Assembly: GCA_947311785.1 (NCBI GenBank)
Contig: CAMZLW010000010.1
Span: 1 to 62,897 of the forward strand
Direction of reading: 5' to 3'
DNA from: an uncultured Ignavibacteriales bacterium
Lineage (GTDB): Bacteria > Bacteroidota > Ignavibacteria > Ignavibacteriales > Melioribacteraceae
DNA: 62,897 bases
Shown: positions 36,626 through 46,467 of the stretch, piece after piece
Position numbering within the stretch: the first letter of the stretch is position 1
Layout of the letters: every line of letters starts with the position of its first letter
Position numbers and translations under genes: made by a program
Notes under the pieces: model-generated
Seen by the model: the letters and a program-made list of their open reading frames with translations, nothing else
What the model was told of the DNA's origin: nothing
The model's database searches: none

Positions 36626-39600
36626 TCCTTAAGCTCATCAGTAAAGCGAACCCCAGCAATTTTAGAAATTCCTTCTTCTTGCATTGTTACACCATACATT
36701 GTTTCTGCTGCACTCATAGTTCGCTTGTTATGAGTTACAATAATAAATTGCGTGTTATCACTAAAGTCACTAAGCAAATTTGAAAAACGGTCGATGTTTG
36801 CATCGTCAAGCGGAGCATCAACTTCATCCATTATGCAGAAGGGGGAAGGCTTAACGAGATAAATAGCAAACAGAAGTGCAGTTGCTGTAAGGGTCTTTTC
36901 GCCTCCAGAGAGCTGTTCAATTGATGATGGACGCTTGCCTTTGGGTTTTGCCGCAATCTCAATTTTTGCTTCAAGCGGGTCAACACCTTCTTCGAGCTTC
37001 AAATCTGCTTCATCACCTTCATCAAATAATGATCTAAAAATCTTTTGGAAGTTTACACGTATAGCTTCAAATGTTTCAGTAAAAATATTTTTAGCGGCTT
37101 CGTTAATTTCGTCAATCGTTTTTACTAAATCTTTTTCAGATGAAACTAAATCTTCACGCTGACCAGTTAAAAACTCAAACCTCTCATTTTCCTCTTCGTA
37201 TTCCGAATATGCAAGAAGGTTCACTGGACCAAGATTTTTAACTTGCTGTTTCAATGTGTGAACTTCTGATGAAACTTCATTAAAATTAAATTCACTATTA
37301 TCAAATTCTTTAAACTCAAGTGTAATAGAATATTCTTCGCTTATATGTTGAACCAGATTTTCTAATCGTAAGCTGTATTCACTTACTTTTACTGCATCAG
37401 AATGAATTTTATCTGAAATTTGTTGGCGTTCAGTTCTATATCCAGTTAAACTACTTTCAAGTTGTGATGATTCTTCTTTTATTTGAGTAAGCCTGGTTTT
37501 AACTTCATTTTCTTCTTCAAGCAATTTTACACGCTCAAGATTTAATTCATCGTATTCAATTTGGTTTTCATCAATAATAGATTGTAACGAATATAATTCT
37601 TCCTCAGTTTTTTCAATATCACTCTTACGTTTTGTTATTGTGTTACTAATTGATTCACGTTGCTCTTCTCCATGCTTAATGCTTTCCTTTGCATTAGCTA
37701 ACTGTCCGCGTGTTCGTTCAAGTTCAAGCTTGGTTTGGTTATACGAAGAATAGAAAGAATTATAAGCATCTTCTTTTTCTTCTTGCTCTGCCTCTTTTAA
37801 TTCAAGTTGAATTTTTGCTTTTTCGAGGTCAACTTTTACAGAATCGATACTACTAGAATATTCGTCAATAACATTTGAAAACTTAGTTGCCTCAGTAACT
37901 AACTCATTAATCTTATTTTGAGTATTTTCAATTTCCTCGTTTGCTTTCTCTTTCTTAAACTCTATTTGAGCAATTTGTTTTTCAATATTTGTCTTTTCGT
38001 TTAATAAAGTTTTTCCTCTATCGGATAGGCTTTTAAGATTAATACTTGCAATATTTTCTTTAGTTTGTGCAATACTATTAGTTATATCAATAAGATTTGA
38101 TTCATACCGTGGTGCTTCTTTTTTCAAATTTTCAAGATGTTGCTTTCTGCCAAACAGTGTTTCATCAAGTTGTGGAGCAGAGCCAGCTTCAATTATTCCA
38201 TCACTTTTAACAAAGTCGCCTTCGAGAGTAACAAAAGAAAATTTTGGGTATTTTCTATGAAGTGCTATTGCTGAATCTAAATCTTTTGTAACTGCAATAT
38301 TTGAGAGCAGTTTATCAAAATAAGGTTTCCATTTTATATCAGTAATAACAAGCTCATTAGCCCAGCCAATATGAAACTCTTCTGAAGATAGTTTTTTTGC
38401 TCTTCGCTTTTTGTCGAATGCAATTAGCTTATTAATTAAACCCGTGCTATTGCTGGGCATATCTAATAGATAGAAAGATGCTTTCCCTAATTCATTCTTT
38501 TTTAAATAGCTTATTGCTTTGTTTAGTTCATCAACTTGCTCTATGAAGAGGTTATTTAGCACATCTTTTAATGCAGCATTTAGAGCAAGGCGATATTCTT
38601 CTTTAGCATCACCAGCATCAGCAATCATAGTGCTTTCGCCGTTAGACCAGCTACTATTTTCTAATAAAACTTTAGAGCCTTTTGAAATTCCCTCTAAGTT
38701 TGAAATTAAGGAGTTAAGCAATTCAATTTTATTTTGAATGCCAGAAATAAGATTTTTTGCTTCTAACTCTTTTGAGTAAAGGTCGGCTAATCTATTTTCA
38801 AGCTCCTCTTTTTCTCGTTCCTTTTTTATAAACTCGGAGTCAGATTCAACAATTCTTTGTTCAACTTCTTCCAGCTCTTGCATTAGCTCGTCTAAGTAAC
38901 CAACAGTTTTAGCAATATCGCTAGTAGTATTTTGAATTGTAATTTCAAATTTATTAATTTCTTTATTAGTTCTGGCTAGTGAAGTTTTATTGTTATCTAT
39001 TTTGTTTTCAATTGTGGAAATTTCTTTTTCAACCGAGCGGACTTTTTCAATTTCGCCTTTAACTAACTTTCTATATTCTTCCAGTTCTTCTTTCTTTAAG
39101 CTAAGTTCTTCATGATTATCTTCAAGGCTAATAATTTTTTCGCTTACTAATTCTTCAAAGCCAATTAAATCTTCCTGATGGCTAGAAATTTTTTCTTCGT
39201 TCTCTACTGCTTGTTCTTCTAACTCAGATAGTTCTGTTTTATAATTATAGATGTTTCGCTGAAGAACTTTATCTCGTTCCTCAGTAACAGAAATTTTTCT
39301 TTGGCGTTCGTGCAACTCATTTATATTTTCTGAAAGTAATTTTCGTTTGGAACTAAGCTCATTTTCAATTGCAGAAATTTTATCGCGAAATTGAATTAGT
39401 TCAGTTTCAATTTTTCTTGTATCTAAATCTATTTGTTCTTTCTTAGACTCATTTTCTGCTTTAGAATTATTTAGCTCGTTAAGTTGAGTTGTAAATTTTG
39501 AAAATTCACGTTCAGCTAAATCAATCTCTTTTTCTCTAAGTATAGATGTAATTTGGTTGTGCTTATCTGCCTTTTTTGCTTGTCGCCTAAGTGAGTTTAC

Positions 39601-40203
39601 AACTTTTTCTACTTCGGCAACAATATCATTTACACGAACTAAATCTGACTTTACATCCTCAAGCCTTTTAAGTGTAAGCCTTCTACGTAGTTTATACTTG
39701 TTAACACCAGCAGCTTCTTCAAACATGTGGCGCCTTTCATCCGCTTTGCTACTTAGTATTGTTTCAATCATTTTTAATTCAATAACAGAATAGGCGTTGG
39801 TTCCCATTCCAGTATCCATAAAAAGATTTGTAATATCTTTAAGCCGGCAGATATTTTTATTTAACAAATATTCACTTTCGCCAGAGCGGAAAATTCTTCG
39901 TGTAATTGTAACTTCGGAATATTCTGTTGGGAGTATGCCTTTATCGTTTACTAAAGTTAGCGATGCCTCGCTCATGCCCATTGGTTTTTTCCCACGGGTT
40001 CCGTTAAAAATAACGCTCTCCATTTTATCACTTCGGAGTGTGCTACTTTTTTGTTCACCTAAAACCCAACGGATAGCATCAATAATATTTGTTTTTCCAC
40101 AACCATTAGGACCAACAATGCCAGTGATACCGCGGTTAAAGTTAATTACAGTTTTATTTGCAAAAGATTTGAAACCAAATATTTCAAGTTTTGATAGATA
40201 CAA
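36622..40203 (-). CDS. smc: Chromosome segregation ATPase SMC
   Basis: The N-terminal half-ATPase has GIVGPNGCGKTNIIDAIRW (Walker A, near residue 30). Two long coiled coils flank a hinge at ~500-680 (LLENSSWSNGESTMI to SDGIIEAGSAPQLDETLFG). The C-terminal half carries LSGGEKTLTATALLFA (signature) and CIMDEVDAPLDDANI (Walker B/D-loop). The length, 1193 residues, is normal. It compacts and separates chromosomes with ScpA/ScpB, which are not in the window. It sits downstream of the GH2-like gene with a 10-base gap. Confidence 0.97.
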   Translation of the reverse strand: MYLSKLEIFGFKSFANKTVINFNRGITGIVGPNGCGKTNIIDAIRWVLGEQKSSTLRSDKMESVIFNGTRGKKPMGMSEASLTLVNDKGILPTEYSEVTITRRIFRSGESEYLLNKNICRLKDITNLFMDTGMGTNAYSVIELKMIETILSSKADERRHMFEEAAGVNKYKLRRRLTLKRLEDVKSDLVRVNDIVAEVEKVVNSLRRQAKKADKHNQITSILREKEIDLAEREFSKFTTQLNELNNSKAENESKKEQIDLDTRKIETELIQFRDKISAIENELSSKRKLLSENINELHERQRKISVTEERDKVLQRNIYNYKTELSELEEQAVENEEKISSHQEDLIGFEELVSEKIISLEDNHEELSLKKEELEEYRKLVKGEIEKVRSVEKEISTIENKIDNNKTSLARTNKEINKFEITIQNTTSDIAKTVGYLDELMQELEEVEQRIVESDSEFIKKEREKEELENRLADLYSKELEAKNLISGIQNKIELLNSLISNLEGISKGSKVLLENSSWSNGESTMIADAGDAKEEYRLALNAALKDVLNNLFIEQVDELNKAISYLKKNELGKASFYLLDMPSNSTGLINKLIAFDKKRRAKKLSSEEFHIGWANELVITDIKWKPYFDKLLSNIAVTKDLDSAIALHRKYPKFSFVTLEGDFVKSDGIIEAGSAPQLDETLFGRKQHLENLKKEAPRYESNLIDITNSIAQTKENIASINLKSLSDRGKTLLNEKTNIEKQIAQIEFKKEKANEEIENTQNKINELVTEATKFSNVIDEYSSSIDSVKVDLEKAKIQLELKEAEQEEKEDAYNSFYSSYNQTKLELERTRGQLANAKESIKHGEEQRESISNTITKRKSDIEKTEEELYSLQSIIDENQIEYDELNLERVKLLEEENEVKTRLTQIKEESSQLESSLTGYRTERQQISDKIHSDAVKVSEYSLRLENLVQHISEEYSITLEFKEFDNSEFNFNEVSSEVHTLKQQVKNLGPVNLLAYSEYEEENERFEFLTGQREDLVSSEKDLVKTIDEINEAAKNIFTETFEAIRVNFQKIFRSLFDEGDEADLKLEEGVDPLEAKIEIAAKPKGKRPSSIEQLSGGEKTLTATALLFAIYLVKPSPFCIMDEVDAPLDDANIDRFSNLLSDFSDNTQFIIVTHNKRTMSAAETMYGVTMQEEGISKIAGVRFTDELKE

Positions 40204-40213
40204 TTATTTTCCC

Positions 40214-42745
40214 TTACACTAAATTTGCTTTATTAAAAACATCAATTATGTAATAAATTGAGGAATAAAAATATTGGAAGAATGATAAAATAATTCCAAA
40301 AGAAACAGCCGCAATAATAACCGAATACAAATATGTTTTGCCTGCACTAATATCAAAAACTACTGCAACACCACTTATAATTCTACGTACAATCCATAAA
40401 AAGTAGATTGCGAGAAATCCATAAATATATGGGTTAATAATATTGGCAGATAAAATTCTATACAAAACCATCGCAAATGGTAGCAATATTGCCAAAGGTA
40501 GCACAGCCCAAATAACAGTAAAAAAGATACTTTGAAAATAAATCTTAATTCTAATAAAAAAGGAAGTAAGCAAAATTATTAGGCTAATAGCCAAAAAGAA
40601 GATAACCCCTATAAGGGAAAACACTATAAACCCATCCAGCGGATTCCAGGCAAGATAACTTATTGCTGATAGCAACGAAGGTAATCCGAGAGCTATTAAT
40701 ACATTTTCAAAAACTATGTTAGTTCTAAAATAATAAAGCAAGTTAATTATTAATAACGAGTGCGAGCCAGCCAGCATTAGCATTAAAACAACAGTTGCAA
40801 AGCCCGAGATTATTCTGTGGTCTCTAATATCTGCGAAAAAGTTATAAGGTCTTAGCAAAGCACGCATTGCATCCTCACGTAGTTTTTTCTTCGAGTTTAT
40901 CAAAACTCCAGTTAGTACCGAGAGGATAAGCCCTACAATAATAAAGAGCATTGGCGAATTATCTTTTGTGCTGCCTATTGGTATTGTTACTCTTTTAGAA
41001 TTTTTAAGTCTCGATTTAATTACATTGTAACCAATTCTATTTATATTTTTATCAACACCTAAAATTCCTATTTTATATAAATTATTGCTTGAGTATTTTG
41101 TGTAGAGAGAGTTAAAATCGCCAAAATAATCGAACATAGAATTAAGGAAAAATCCAGATAATTCATCTGTGTTTGAAAGATTTATTGTTTGTTCAAAAAA
41201 TTTAGCTTGTGCTTCCAACGAGAACTGGTTTAAATATCCATTGCTATTTCCGTTGTAATTTGGGTATGTAGCTTCGCTAATAAAAATATTGTTTTTGCTA
41301 ATTGACGATTCGGATATAGTATTTTCTAAGTTTGCGAAATTGTTAAATACTTCAACTCCATATAAATCTAAACCTTTAATTTTTGATTTTGGAACTCCAT
41401 TAAACGATGCATATGTAACAATATTTTGTTTGGAAATTATGGAAGTGGCAATTTTTTTTATTAGCTCAGAATGAACAGAAGAGTTTGCATTATATCCACT
41501 TCCTACACCCATAACAAAAAGAGGGGAGTAAGTTGAATAAGCTTTTGCTAATTCGTTTGCAAACCTTAAGGCACGTTTCGAGAAATTCACATTTTTCACA
41601 ATCATTTCTGGAGGTGAATTTAACGGAATTTCGACAAACGGAAGTATGCCGAGTTCTGAACATATATTTAATGCAAATGGATGAGGTGTAGCTTTAGCAA
41701 AGCGAACACTATTTACGCCTAACTCTTTTATAATTTTCAAATCCTTTTTTAAATCAGAATACGAAATTAGCTCACCAAACTCATTGCTAGAAGCAATGTA
41801 AGTAACACCCTTTATCTCAAATGGTTTTCCATTTAGGAATAGTCCGTCCGAACGGCTTGTTAGTTTAGAAATAATTATTTGCTTTTTACTTAGGTCAATT
41901 AAAGAGTCGTTACTAAATAATTTAACTTCAGCAATATAACTGCTCGGATTTTTTGGAGTCCAAAATTTAGGATTTGTTATACTCAAACTAATAGAGGTTT
42001 GCTCTAATTTTGGATTAACGTTCCATCTTTTAGTGGAAACAATTTCATTATTACTGTTGCTTAGTGATATTTCTATCTTGAAATTGTTTATTTCAGTTGT
42101 TGGATTTTTATTTAGATTAAATTTAAAATCCAATTGAGCTGATTTATGATTGTTTGTAATTTGAGTTGTGTAATCAATAAGTTCTAAATTATTTGCTGGA
42201 ATTACTTCGAGAAAAATATCTCTAACTATTCCACCACTATTTTTAGGAAATAAAAATCTTTGAAATAGGGGAATACTGTTTTGAGAATCTAATCCTTTTT
42301 TTATTACTAATTTAAGATTATTTTCTCCATCAATGTTGAAAATATCATTAGATAATTCAACCACAAACGGGATATTGCCACCAGCTTTTTTATAAACTAT
42401 AATATCATTTAAGTAAATATCGGCAGAATAGGAAATTCCTAAAAAGTGAATTCTAAAAACATTATTTACTATATCAAAGTGAGTAATATCTAAAGTTTTT
42501 TGAAAAACCATTTCGTCATCTGAATTATAAATAGATGGGATGTTAATTTTTACGCCATTATTCTCAGAATCTTTTTGTTTAAAAATCCAATTGTCATTTA
42601 GTGAAATTATACTTCGCGTTTCTGTATTAGAATATTGAATGGTTTGCGATGGTAGGTTAGAGGTAATTTCTTTTATTCTTATTTGGGCGAAAAAATTAGT
42701 ATATAAAAAAAGTAACAAAACAAATAAGGATAAAATCTTTTTCAT
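40214..42745 (-). CDS. GH2-like protein lacking the acid/base Glu, fused to a multi-helix membrane domain
   Basis: An N-terminal signal peptide (to ~residue 20) is followed by a sugar-binding-like jelly roll and Ig-like domain (~40-290), then a TIM-barrel-like region (FEIKGVTYIASSNEFG, DLKIIKELGVNSVRFAKATP). Where GH2 enzymes have G-N-E-S-G, this protein reads MGVGSGYN (~residue 413), so the acid/base Glu appears absent. The nucleophile-type motif ISEATYPN (~491) is kept. From ~600 on it has about six or seven TM helices, the last part Yip1-like (~640-835). It may be a sugar-binding pseudoenzyme or a divergent glycosidase tied to the inner membrane. It precedes smc. Confidence 0.72.
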   Translation of the reverse strand: MKKILSLFVLLLFLYTNFFAQIRIKEITSNLPSQTIQYSNTETRSIISLNDNWIFKQKDSENNGVKINIPSIYNSDDEMVFQKTLDITHFDIVNNVFRIHFLGISYSADIYLNDIIVYKKAGGNIPFVVELSNDIFNIDGENNLKLVIKKGLDSQNSIPLFQRFLFPKNSGGIVRDIFLEVIPANNLELIDYTTQITNNHKSAQLDFKFNLNKNPTTEINNFKIEISLSNSNNEIVSTKRWNVNPKLEQTSISLSITNPKFWTPKNPSSYIAEVKLFSNDSLIDLSKKQIIISKLTSRSDGLFLNGKPFEIKGVTYIASSNEFGELISYSDLKKDLKIIKELGVNSVRFAKATPHPFALNICSELGILPFVEIPLNSPPEMIVKNVNFSKRALRFANELAKAYSTYSPLFVMGVGSGYNANSSVHSELIKKIATSIISKQNIVTYASFNGVPKSKIKGLDLYGVEVFNNFANLENTISESSISKNNIFISEATYPNYNGNSNGYLNQFSLEAQAKFFEQTINLSNTDELSGFFLNSMFDYFGDFNSLYTKYSSNNLYKIGILGVDKNINRIGYNVIKSRLKNSKRVTIPIGSTKDNSPMLFIIVGLILSVLTGVLINSKKKLREDAMRALLRPYNFFADIRDHRIISGFATVVLMLMLAGSHSLLIINLLYYFRTNIVFENVLIALGLPSLLSAISYLAWNPLDGFIVFSLIGVIFFLAISLIILLTSFFIRIKIYFQSIFFTVIWAVLPLAILLPFAMVLYRILSANIINPYIYGFLAIYFLWIVRRIISGVAVVFDISAGKTYLYSVIIAAVSFGIILSFFQYFYSSIYYIIDVFNKANLV

Positions 42746-42921
42746 ATATTATATTTTCCGAACTAATTAAATATTTAAGAAATAATAATTTTTAGTAAAA
42801 AACAGAATAAAAATCAGCCCTCAATATACAACATAAAATGAGCGAAATCAATGAAAAAATGGGCTAATTTGATATAAAATAAGAAGTTAGGTGTAGTTTA
42901 GCGTGTAAAGTTGATATGTGT

Positions 42922-42956
42922 AAAAAAACTTGGATAAAAAATTATCCAAGTTTTTT
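42922..42956 (-). terminator. Terminator of tpiA
   Basis: ACTTGGATAA / TTATCCAAGT pairs perfectly around AAAA and is flanked by A and T runs on both sides. On the minus strand it follows the tpiA stop by ~12 bases. The gap between here and the GH2-like start (42746-42921) holds no recognisable gene. Confidence 0.85.
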
Positions 42957-42967
42957 ACAGGAAATAG

Positions 42968-43720
42968 TTATGCGTTTTTAATAATAGCAACAAACGAATC
43001 TGCTTTTAAACAAGCTCCACCAACTAATGCACCATCAATATCTTTTTGACCAATTAATTCGGCTGCATTTTCTGGCTTTACACTTCCGCCATATTGAATT
43101 GTTGTGTTTTCTGCTAGTTCTTCAGAATACATCTCTTTTAATAAATTACGGATAAATGCGTGAACTTCTTGGGCTTGATCTGGAGTTGCAACTTTGCCCG
43201 TTCCAATTGCCCAAACTGGTTCGTAAGCTACAATTGTTCCAGATAAATCTGATTCAGAAATTCCATCCAATCCTTCGCGGACTTGTTTTTCAATTACGTT
43301 TTTCATTTCGCCACTTTCTCTCTCTTCAAGAGTTTCGCCAATGCAAAATATTGGAGTTAAATTTGATGCAATTGCTTTTTTCATTTTTGCATTTATTAAT
43401 TTATCTGTTTCACCAAAAATTGTTCTTCTTTCAGAATGTCCAAGAATTACATATTCACATCCAACACTTTTTAGCATATTTGCAGAAATTGCACCTGTAA
43501 ATGCTCCAGAATCTTCCGAACACATATTTTGTGCACTAAGACCAATATTTGTTCCACTTAATAATTGCGATGCTTTATCTAATGCAATAAATGTTGGAGC
43601 AATAATAGCTTTAACATCTTCGCGTTCAACTAATGCTTCTTTAATTTGGTTAATTAATGCAACCGACTCGTTTAAGTCGTTGTTCATTTTCCAGTTACCT
43701 GCAACAATTTTTTGTCTCAT
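42968..43720 (-). CDS. tpiA: Triosephosphate isomerase
   Basis: It interconverts dihydroxyacetone phosphate and glyceraldehyde 3-phosphate. The substrate-binding GNWKMN opens the protein, YVILGHSERR (~residues 91-100) carries the catalytic His, and AYEPVWAIGTGKVATPDQA (~165-183) the catalytic Glu and flexible loop. YGGSVKPENA lies near the C-terminus. The length, 250 residues, is normal. It is downstream of the nfu gene with a 21-base gap. Confidence 0.97.
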   Translation of the reverse strand: MRQKIVAGNWKMNNDLNESVALINQIKEALVEREDVKAIIAPTFIALDKASQLLSGTNIGLSAQNMCSEDSGAFTGAISANMLKSVGCEYVILGHSERRTIFGETDKLINAKMKKAIASNLTPIFCIGETLEERESGEMKNVIEKQVREGLDGISESDLSGTIVAYEPVWAIGTGKVATPDQAQEVHAFIRNLLKEMYSEELAENTTIQYGGSVKPENAAELIGQKDIDGALVGGACLKADSFVAIIKNA

Positions 43721-43741
43721 TTTTTTCCTTTTGTTAATTTA

Positions 43742-43978
43742 TTATTCTACAGCTTCTACTCTTTTTATTTCTGGAACATCTCTCATTAATGCTCGCTCAA
43801 TTCCAGCTCGTAAAGTCATTTGCGACATTGGGCAACCAACACAAGCTCCAGTGAGCCTAACTTCAACAATTCCATTTTCGTTTATAGATACAAGTTCAAC
43901 ATCGCCACCATCTGCAATTAAATATGGACGCACAGTTTCTAATGCTTTTTCTACTTTGTTTTTTAAGATTTCCGACAT
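43742..43978 (-). CDS. NifU C-terminal-type Fe-S scaffold protein
   Basis: This 78-residue protein is a NifU/Nfu domain with the cluster-binding C-x-x-C in LTGACVGCPMSQMTL and the PYLIADGGDVELV opening. It receives and passes on iron-sulfur clusters. I use the ATG at 43978 because AGGTGG lies seven bases upstream; the earlier in-frame Met at 44005 would add nine residues and has no clear binding site. It lies next to mrp, another cluster carrier, and upstream of tpiA. Confidence 0.93.
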   Translation of the reverse strand: MSEILKNKVEKALETVRPYLIADGGDVELVSINENGIVEVRLTGACVGCPMSQMTLRAGIERALMRDVPEIKRVEAVE

Positions 43979-44082
43979 GTTTAACCACCTAACTATTATT
44001 AACAATTATATTTGGAATCATTATTTGTATAGTTATTATTCAGGCAACTATAGGTGTTACATATTTTCTAGAGATGCCTTTT

Positions 44083-44173
44083 CATTCCCGCATGTTTTAA
44101 GCTGGAATCTATTGCTTTTAGCAAGATTCCCAATAACCCCGAAGGGATGCCTATGGCAGAGCATTTGGGAATG
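44083..44173. repeat. 91-bp structured intergenic element with CATTCCC/GGGAATG ends
   Basis: The element begins CATTCCC-g-CATG and ends GCAT-tt-GGGAATG, so its ends can pair over ~11 positions. Inside, GGAATCT (44104-44110) pairs with AGATTCC (44124-44130), followed by smaller stems. It contains no coding sequence. It looks like a small palindromic element (MITE- or REP-like); I see no other full copy in the window. Confidence 0.55.
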
Positions 44174-44217
44174 ACACTTGAAAATGCAACGTGTATAATT
44201 GCCGAAGTAATAATTTA

Positions 44218-44261
44218 GCACAGATTGCTATACTCAAATAAATTGAGCAACCAATCTGTGC
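44218..44261 (-). terminator. Long hairpin after mrp, possible terminator
   Basis: GCACAGATTG (44218-44227) pairs perfectly with CAATCTGTGC (44252-44261), with an inner CTCAA/TTGAG stem. It lies 18 bases beyond the mrp stop on the minus strand. The following bases are AT-rich but not a clean T run, so termination is only partly supported. Confidence 0.55.
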
Positions 44262-44278
44262 AACAAAATAATTTATTT

Positions 44279-45364
44279 TTACAATTGAATTTCAACTTCG
44301 TTTAAATTATCGTTAACATTTTTTATACTAATTTCTGCCGCAAGATTTTTTGCAATTTCAATAATTATTTTTGAATTTTCAGAATCTGGAAGTTCTTCAA
44401 CAATTGGCTTTCCTCCATCTCCAGCTTCGCGTATTCTAGGATCTATAGGTATTTGACCCAACAATTTAGAATTTAATTCTGCTGCAAGTTTTTCTCCTCC
44501 ACCAGAGCCAAATATATCATATTTATTACCAGTATCTGGGGCAATAAAGTAGCTCATATTTTCGATAATACCAAAAACTGGAACGTTAACACGTTCAAAC
44601 ATTTTTAATCCTTTCTTAGCATCTATTAATGCAACTTCTTGCGGAGTTGTAACAATAACGGCACCAGTAAGTGGAATTGTTTGAACAAGTGTAAGTTGAA
44701 TATCGCCAGTTCCTGGAGGTAAATCGTAAATTAAATAATCTAGTTCGCCCCAATTAACATCACTCATAAATTGCTTTAACGCACCGCTTGCCATTGGTCC
44801 ACGCCAAATAACTGGGTTATCGTCATCAATCATAAATCCAATTGAGATAAGTTTAATTCCATAGCTTTCAAGTGGAGCAAGTTTTTTAGTTTCAGGGTCT
44901 TGTTGAAGTCCGTTTACATTATTAACTCCAAACATTAGTGGCATAGATGGACCGTATATATCGGCATCAATAATACCCACTTTTGCTCCTTCTTTGGCAA
45001 GAGCAATAGCAAGATTTGCGGCAACGGTGCTTTTACCAACTCCGCCCTTACCACTTGCAACGGCAATTGTGTTTTTAACACCAGGCAACATTTCATTTTT
45101 CGATTTTCCAGTAACTGTGGCTGTTAAATCAATTTCTACATCTGTAGCTTCAGGTATATCTCGTTTAATTGCTGCAATACAATCGTTTTTAATTACATCT
45201 TTTAATGGGCAAGCTGGGGTTGTTAATTCAACTTGTGCAACTATTTTTGTTTCATCTATAGTTATTTCTTTTACCATATTTAGTGAAACTAAATCACGTT
45301 TTAAATCGGGGTCATTTACCGTGCTTAACGCTTTTATTACGGCATCTTTTGTAATTTGTAACAT
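44279..45364 (-). CDS. mrp: Mrp/ApbC-family P-loop Fe-S carrier
   Basis: The N-terminal ~80 residues are a MIP18/DUF59 domain (LSTVNDPDLKRDLVSLNMV). Then comes a deviant Walker A (SGKGGVGKST, ~105-113), LIYDLPPGTGDIQLTL, and TPQEVALIDAKKG. ApbC proteins deliver Fe-S clusters. Near residue 260-285, where many members have C-x-x-C, this protein reads NMSYFIAPDTGNKYDIFG and has no Cys pair, so cluster binding may differ. It is upstream of the nfu gene on the minus strand, with a 300-base gap that holds a hairpin and a 91-bp element. Confidence 0.9.
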   Translation of the reverse strand: MLQITKDAVIKALSTVNDPDLKRDLVSLNMVKEITIDETKIVAQVELTTPACPLKDVIKNDCIAAIKRDIPEATDVEIDLTATVTGKSKNEMLPGVKNTIAVASGKGGVGKSTVAANLAIALAKEGAKVGIIDADIYGPSMPLMFGVNNVNGLQQDPETKKLAPLESYGIKLISIGFMIDDDNPVIWRGPMASGALKQFMSDVNWGELDYLIYDLPPGTGDIQLTLVQTIPLTGAVIVTTPQEVALIDAKKGLKMFERVNVPVFGIIENMSYFIAPDTGNKYDIFGSGGGEKLAAELNSKLLGQIPIDPRIREAGDGGKPIVEELPDSENSKIIIEIAKNLAAEISIKNVNDNLNEVEIQL

Positions 45365-45566
45365 TCTATATGTTTCCTTTCTTTTTTTTATTTAGAACTA
45401 CAAAATTACTAAATTTTATTATAAAAAAGGCTCTAATCTGCTATGAAAACTATAAAAAATAGAGGAATGGTAGTGGGCATATAAGAACTTTAGTTAGCTT
45501 TTAGCACTTTTTTTATACAGCTAGTTATATTTCGCATTATACTTTGTTTAGAATTAGTCATAACAT

Positions 45567-46259
45567 CTAAAAATCTTTTCTAATGCCCCATCTAACAAGA
45601 AAAAATATTGTTCCAATAGAAATTCCAAACCAGATAATTCCCCAAACTGTAGCCGAAATTGAAGTAATAGCCGCCAAAGCTTGTGCATCCGATGGGCGAT
45701 ATACATTGGTTAAAATATCTTCTTTTATGTCAATCACAACATAAAGCATACTTATTAAGCCAAGTAGTTTATAAAAGTACGAGTTTATAGCTTCTGAAAA
45801 ATATATTGGAAACAGAATAAAAATAGATGCAAAAAATATGGATGCAATTTTACCAATATTTCCATCAATATAATTTGCTGCAAAAAGTATTAATAATATT
45901 GCTAGAATAACAGAAAAAATTTTTCTTAGCTTTTCTTTGTGTCCGCTGACAAAAAGAGTTGCACCAAACAGAAGACTTCCAAGATACCCTGCTGAGACAA
46001 TAATTAATTTATTTCCCCCAATAGTTCTACTTTCACCACCAAGCGAGTTGGTTATTAAAATTGAATCAAGTTTACCACCCGATAAAATTGCTGCTAATCC
46101 ATGACTCATTTCATGTGTAAGAACTACAAATAATTTTATTGGATAGATGAAAAATGAGTTCCAAAAAAAGAATGATAACAATAGTAAAAAACTTAAAACA
46201 CCATATTCTAATTGCTTCTTCTGCTTCTTTGTAATATTAATCTTTTTTTTCTTCTGCAT
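45567..46259 (-). CDS. M50-like membrane metalloprotease
   Basis: This 230-residue membrane protein has HEMSH (HExxH) within VLTHEMSHGLAAILSGGK (~residues 46-63), and several TM helices, which fit the M50B-like family. The classical second motif (NxxPxxxLDG) is not clear, so the active site is only partly supported. The N-terminal Lys-rich stretch (KKKKINITKKQKK) precedes the first TM. Its targets are unknown. It is a single gene between mrp and the divergent type IX cargo gene. Confidence 0.78.
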   Translation of the reverse strand: MQKKKKINITKKQKKQLEYGVLSFLLLLSFFFWNSFFIYPIKLFVVLTHEMSHGLAAILSGGKLDSILITNSLGGESRTIGGNKLIIVSAGYLGSLLFGATLFVSGHKEKLRKIFSVILAILLILFAANYIDGNIGKIASIFFASIFILFPIYFSEAINSYFYKLLGLISMLYVVIDIKEDILTNVYRPSDAQALAAITSISATVWGIIWFGISIGTIFFLVRWGIRKDF

Positions 46260-46351
46260 ATAATTTTGTTTTTAAAACACTAATTTAGGAAAAATATATG
46301 ACTGAATATTATATAATGCTTTAGTGTTAATATATTAATAACATATTATTC

Positions 46352-46380
46352 TTGACATAATGTCTTTTATTTAATAGTTT
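46352..46380 (+). promoter_or_regulatory. Promoter candidate of the FN3-repeat cargo gene
   Basis: TTGACA (46352-46357) is separated by 17 bases from TAGTTT (46375-46380), 88 bases upstream of the ATG. The -35 is consensus, the -10 weak. It lies in the divergent intergenic region. Confidence 0.4.
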
Positions 46381-46467
46381 CTATTAGTAAACTAATTACT
46401 ATACATTAAATAGTGAAAAATTTACACCCAGCCAAAGTCAGATTTTAAAATATTCGAGAGGTTCACA

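Noticed and set aside
43341-44174. Plus-strand 277-codon frame opposite tpiA and nfu
   Set aside because: It is antisense to two well-recognised genes and has no protein family features.
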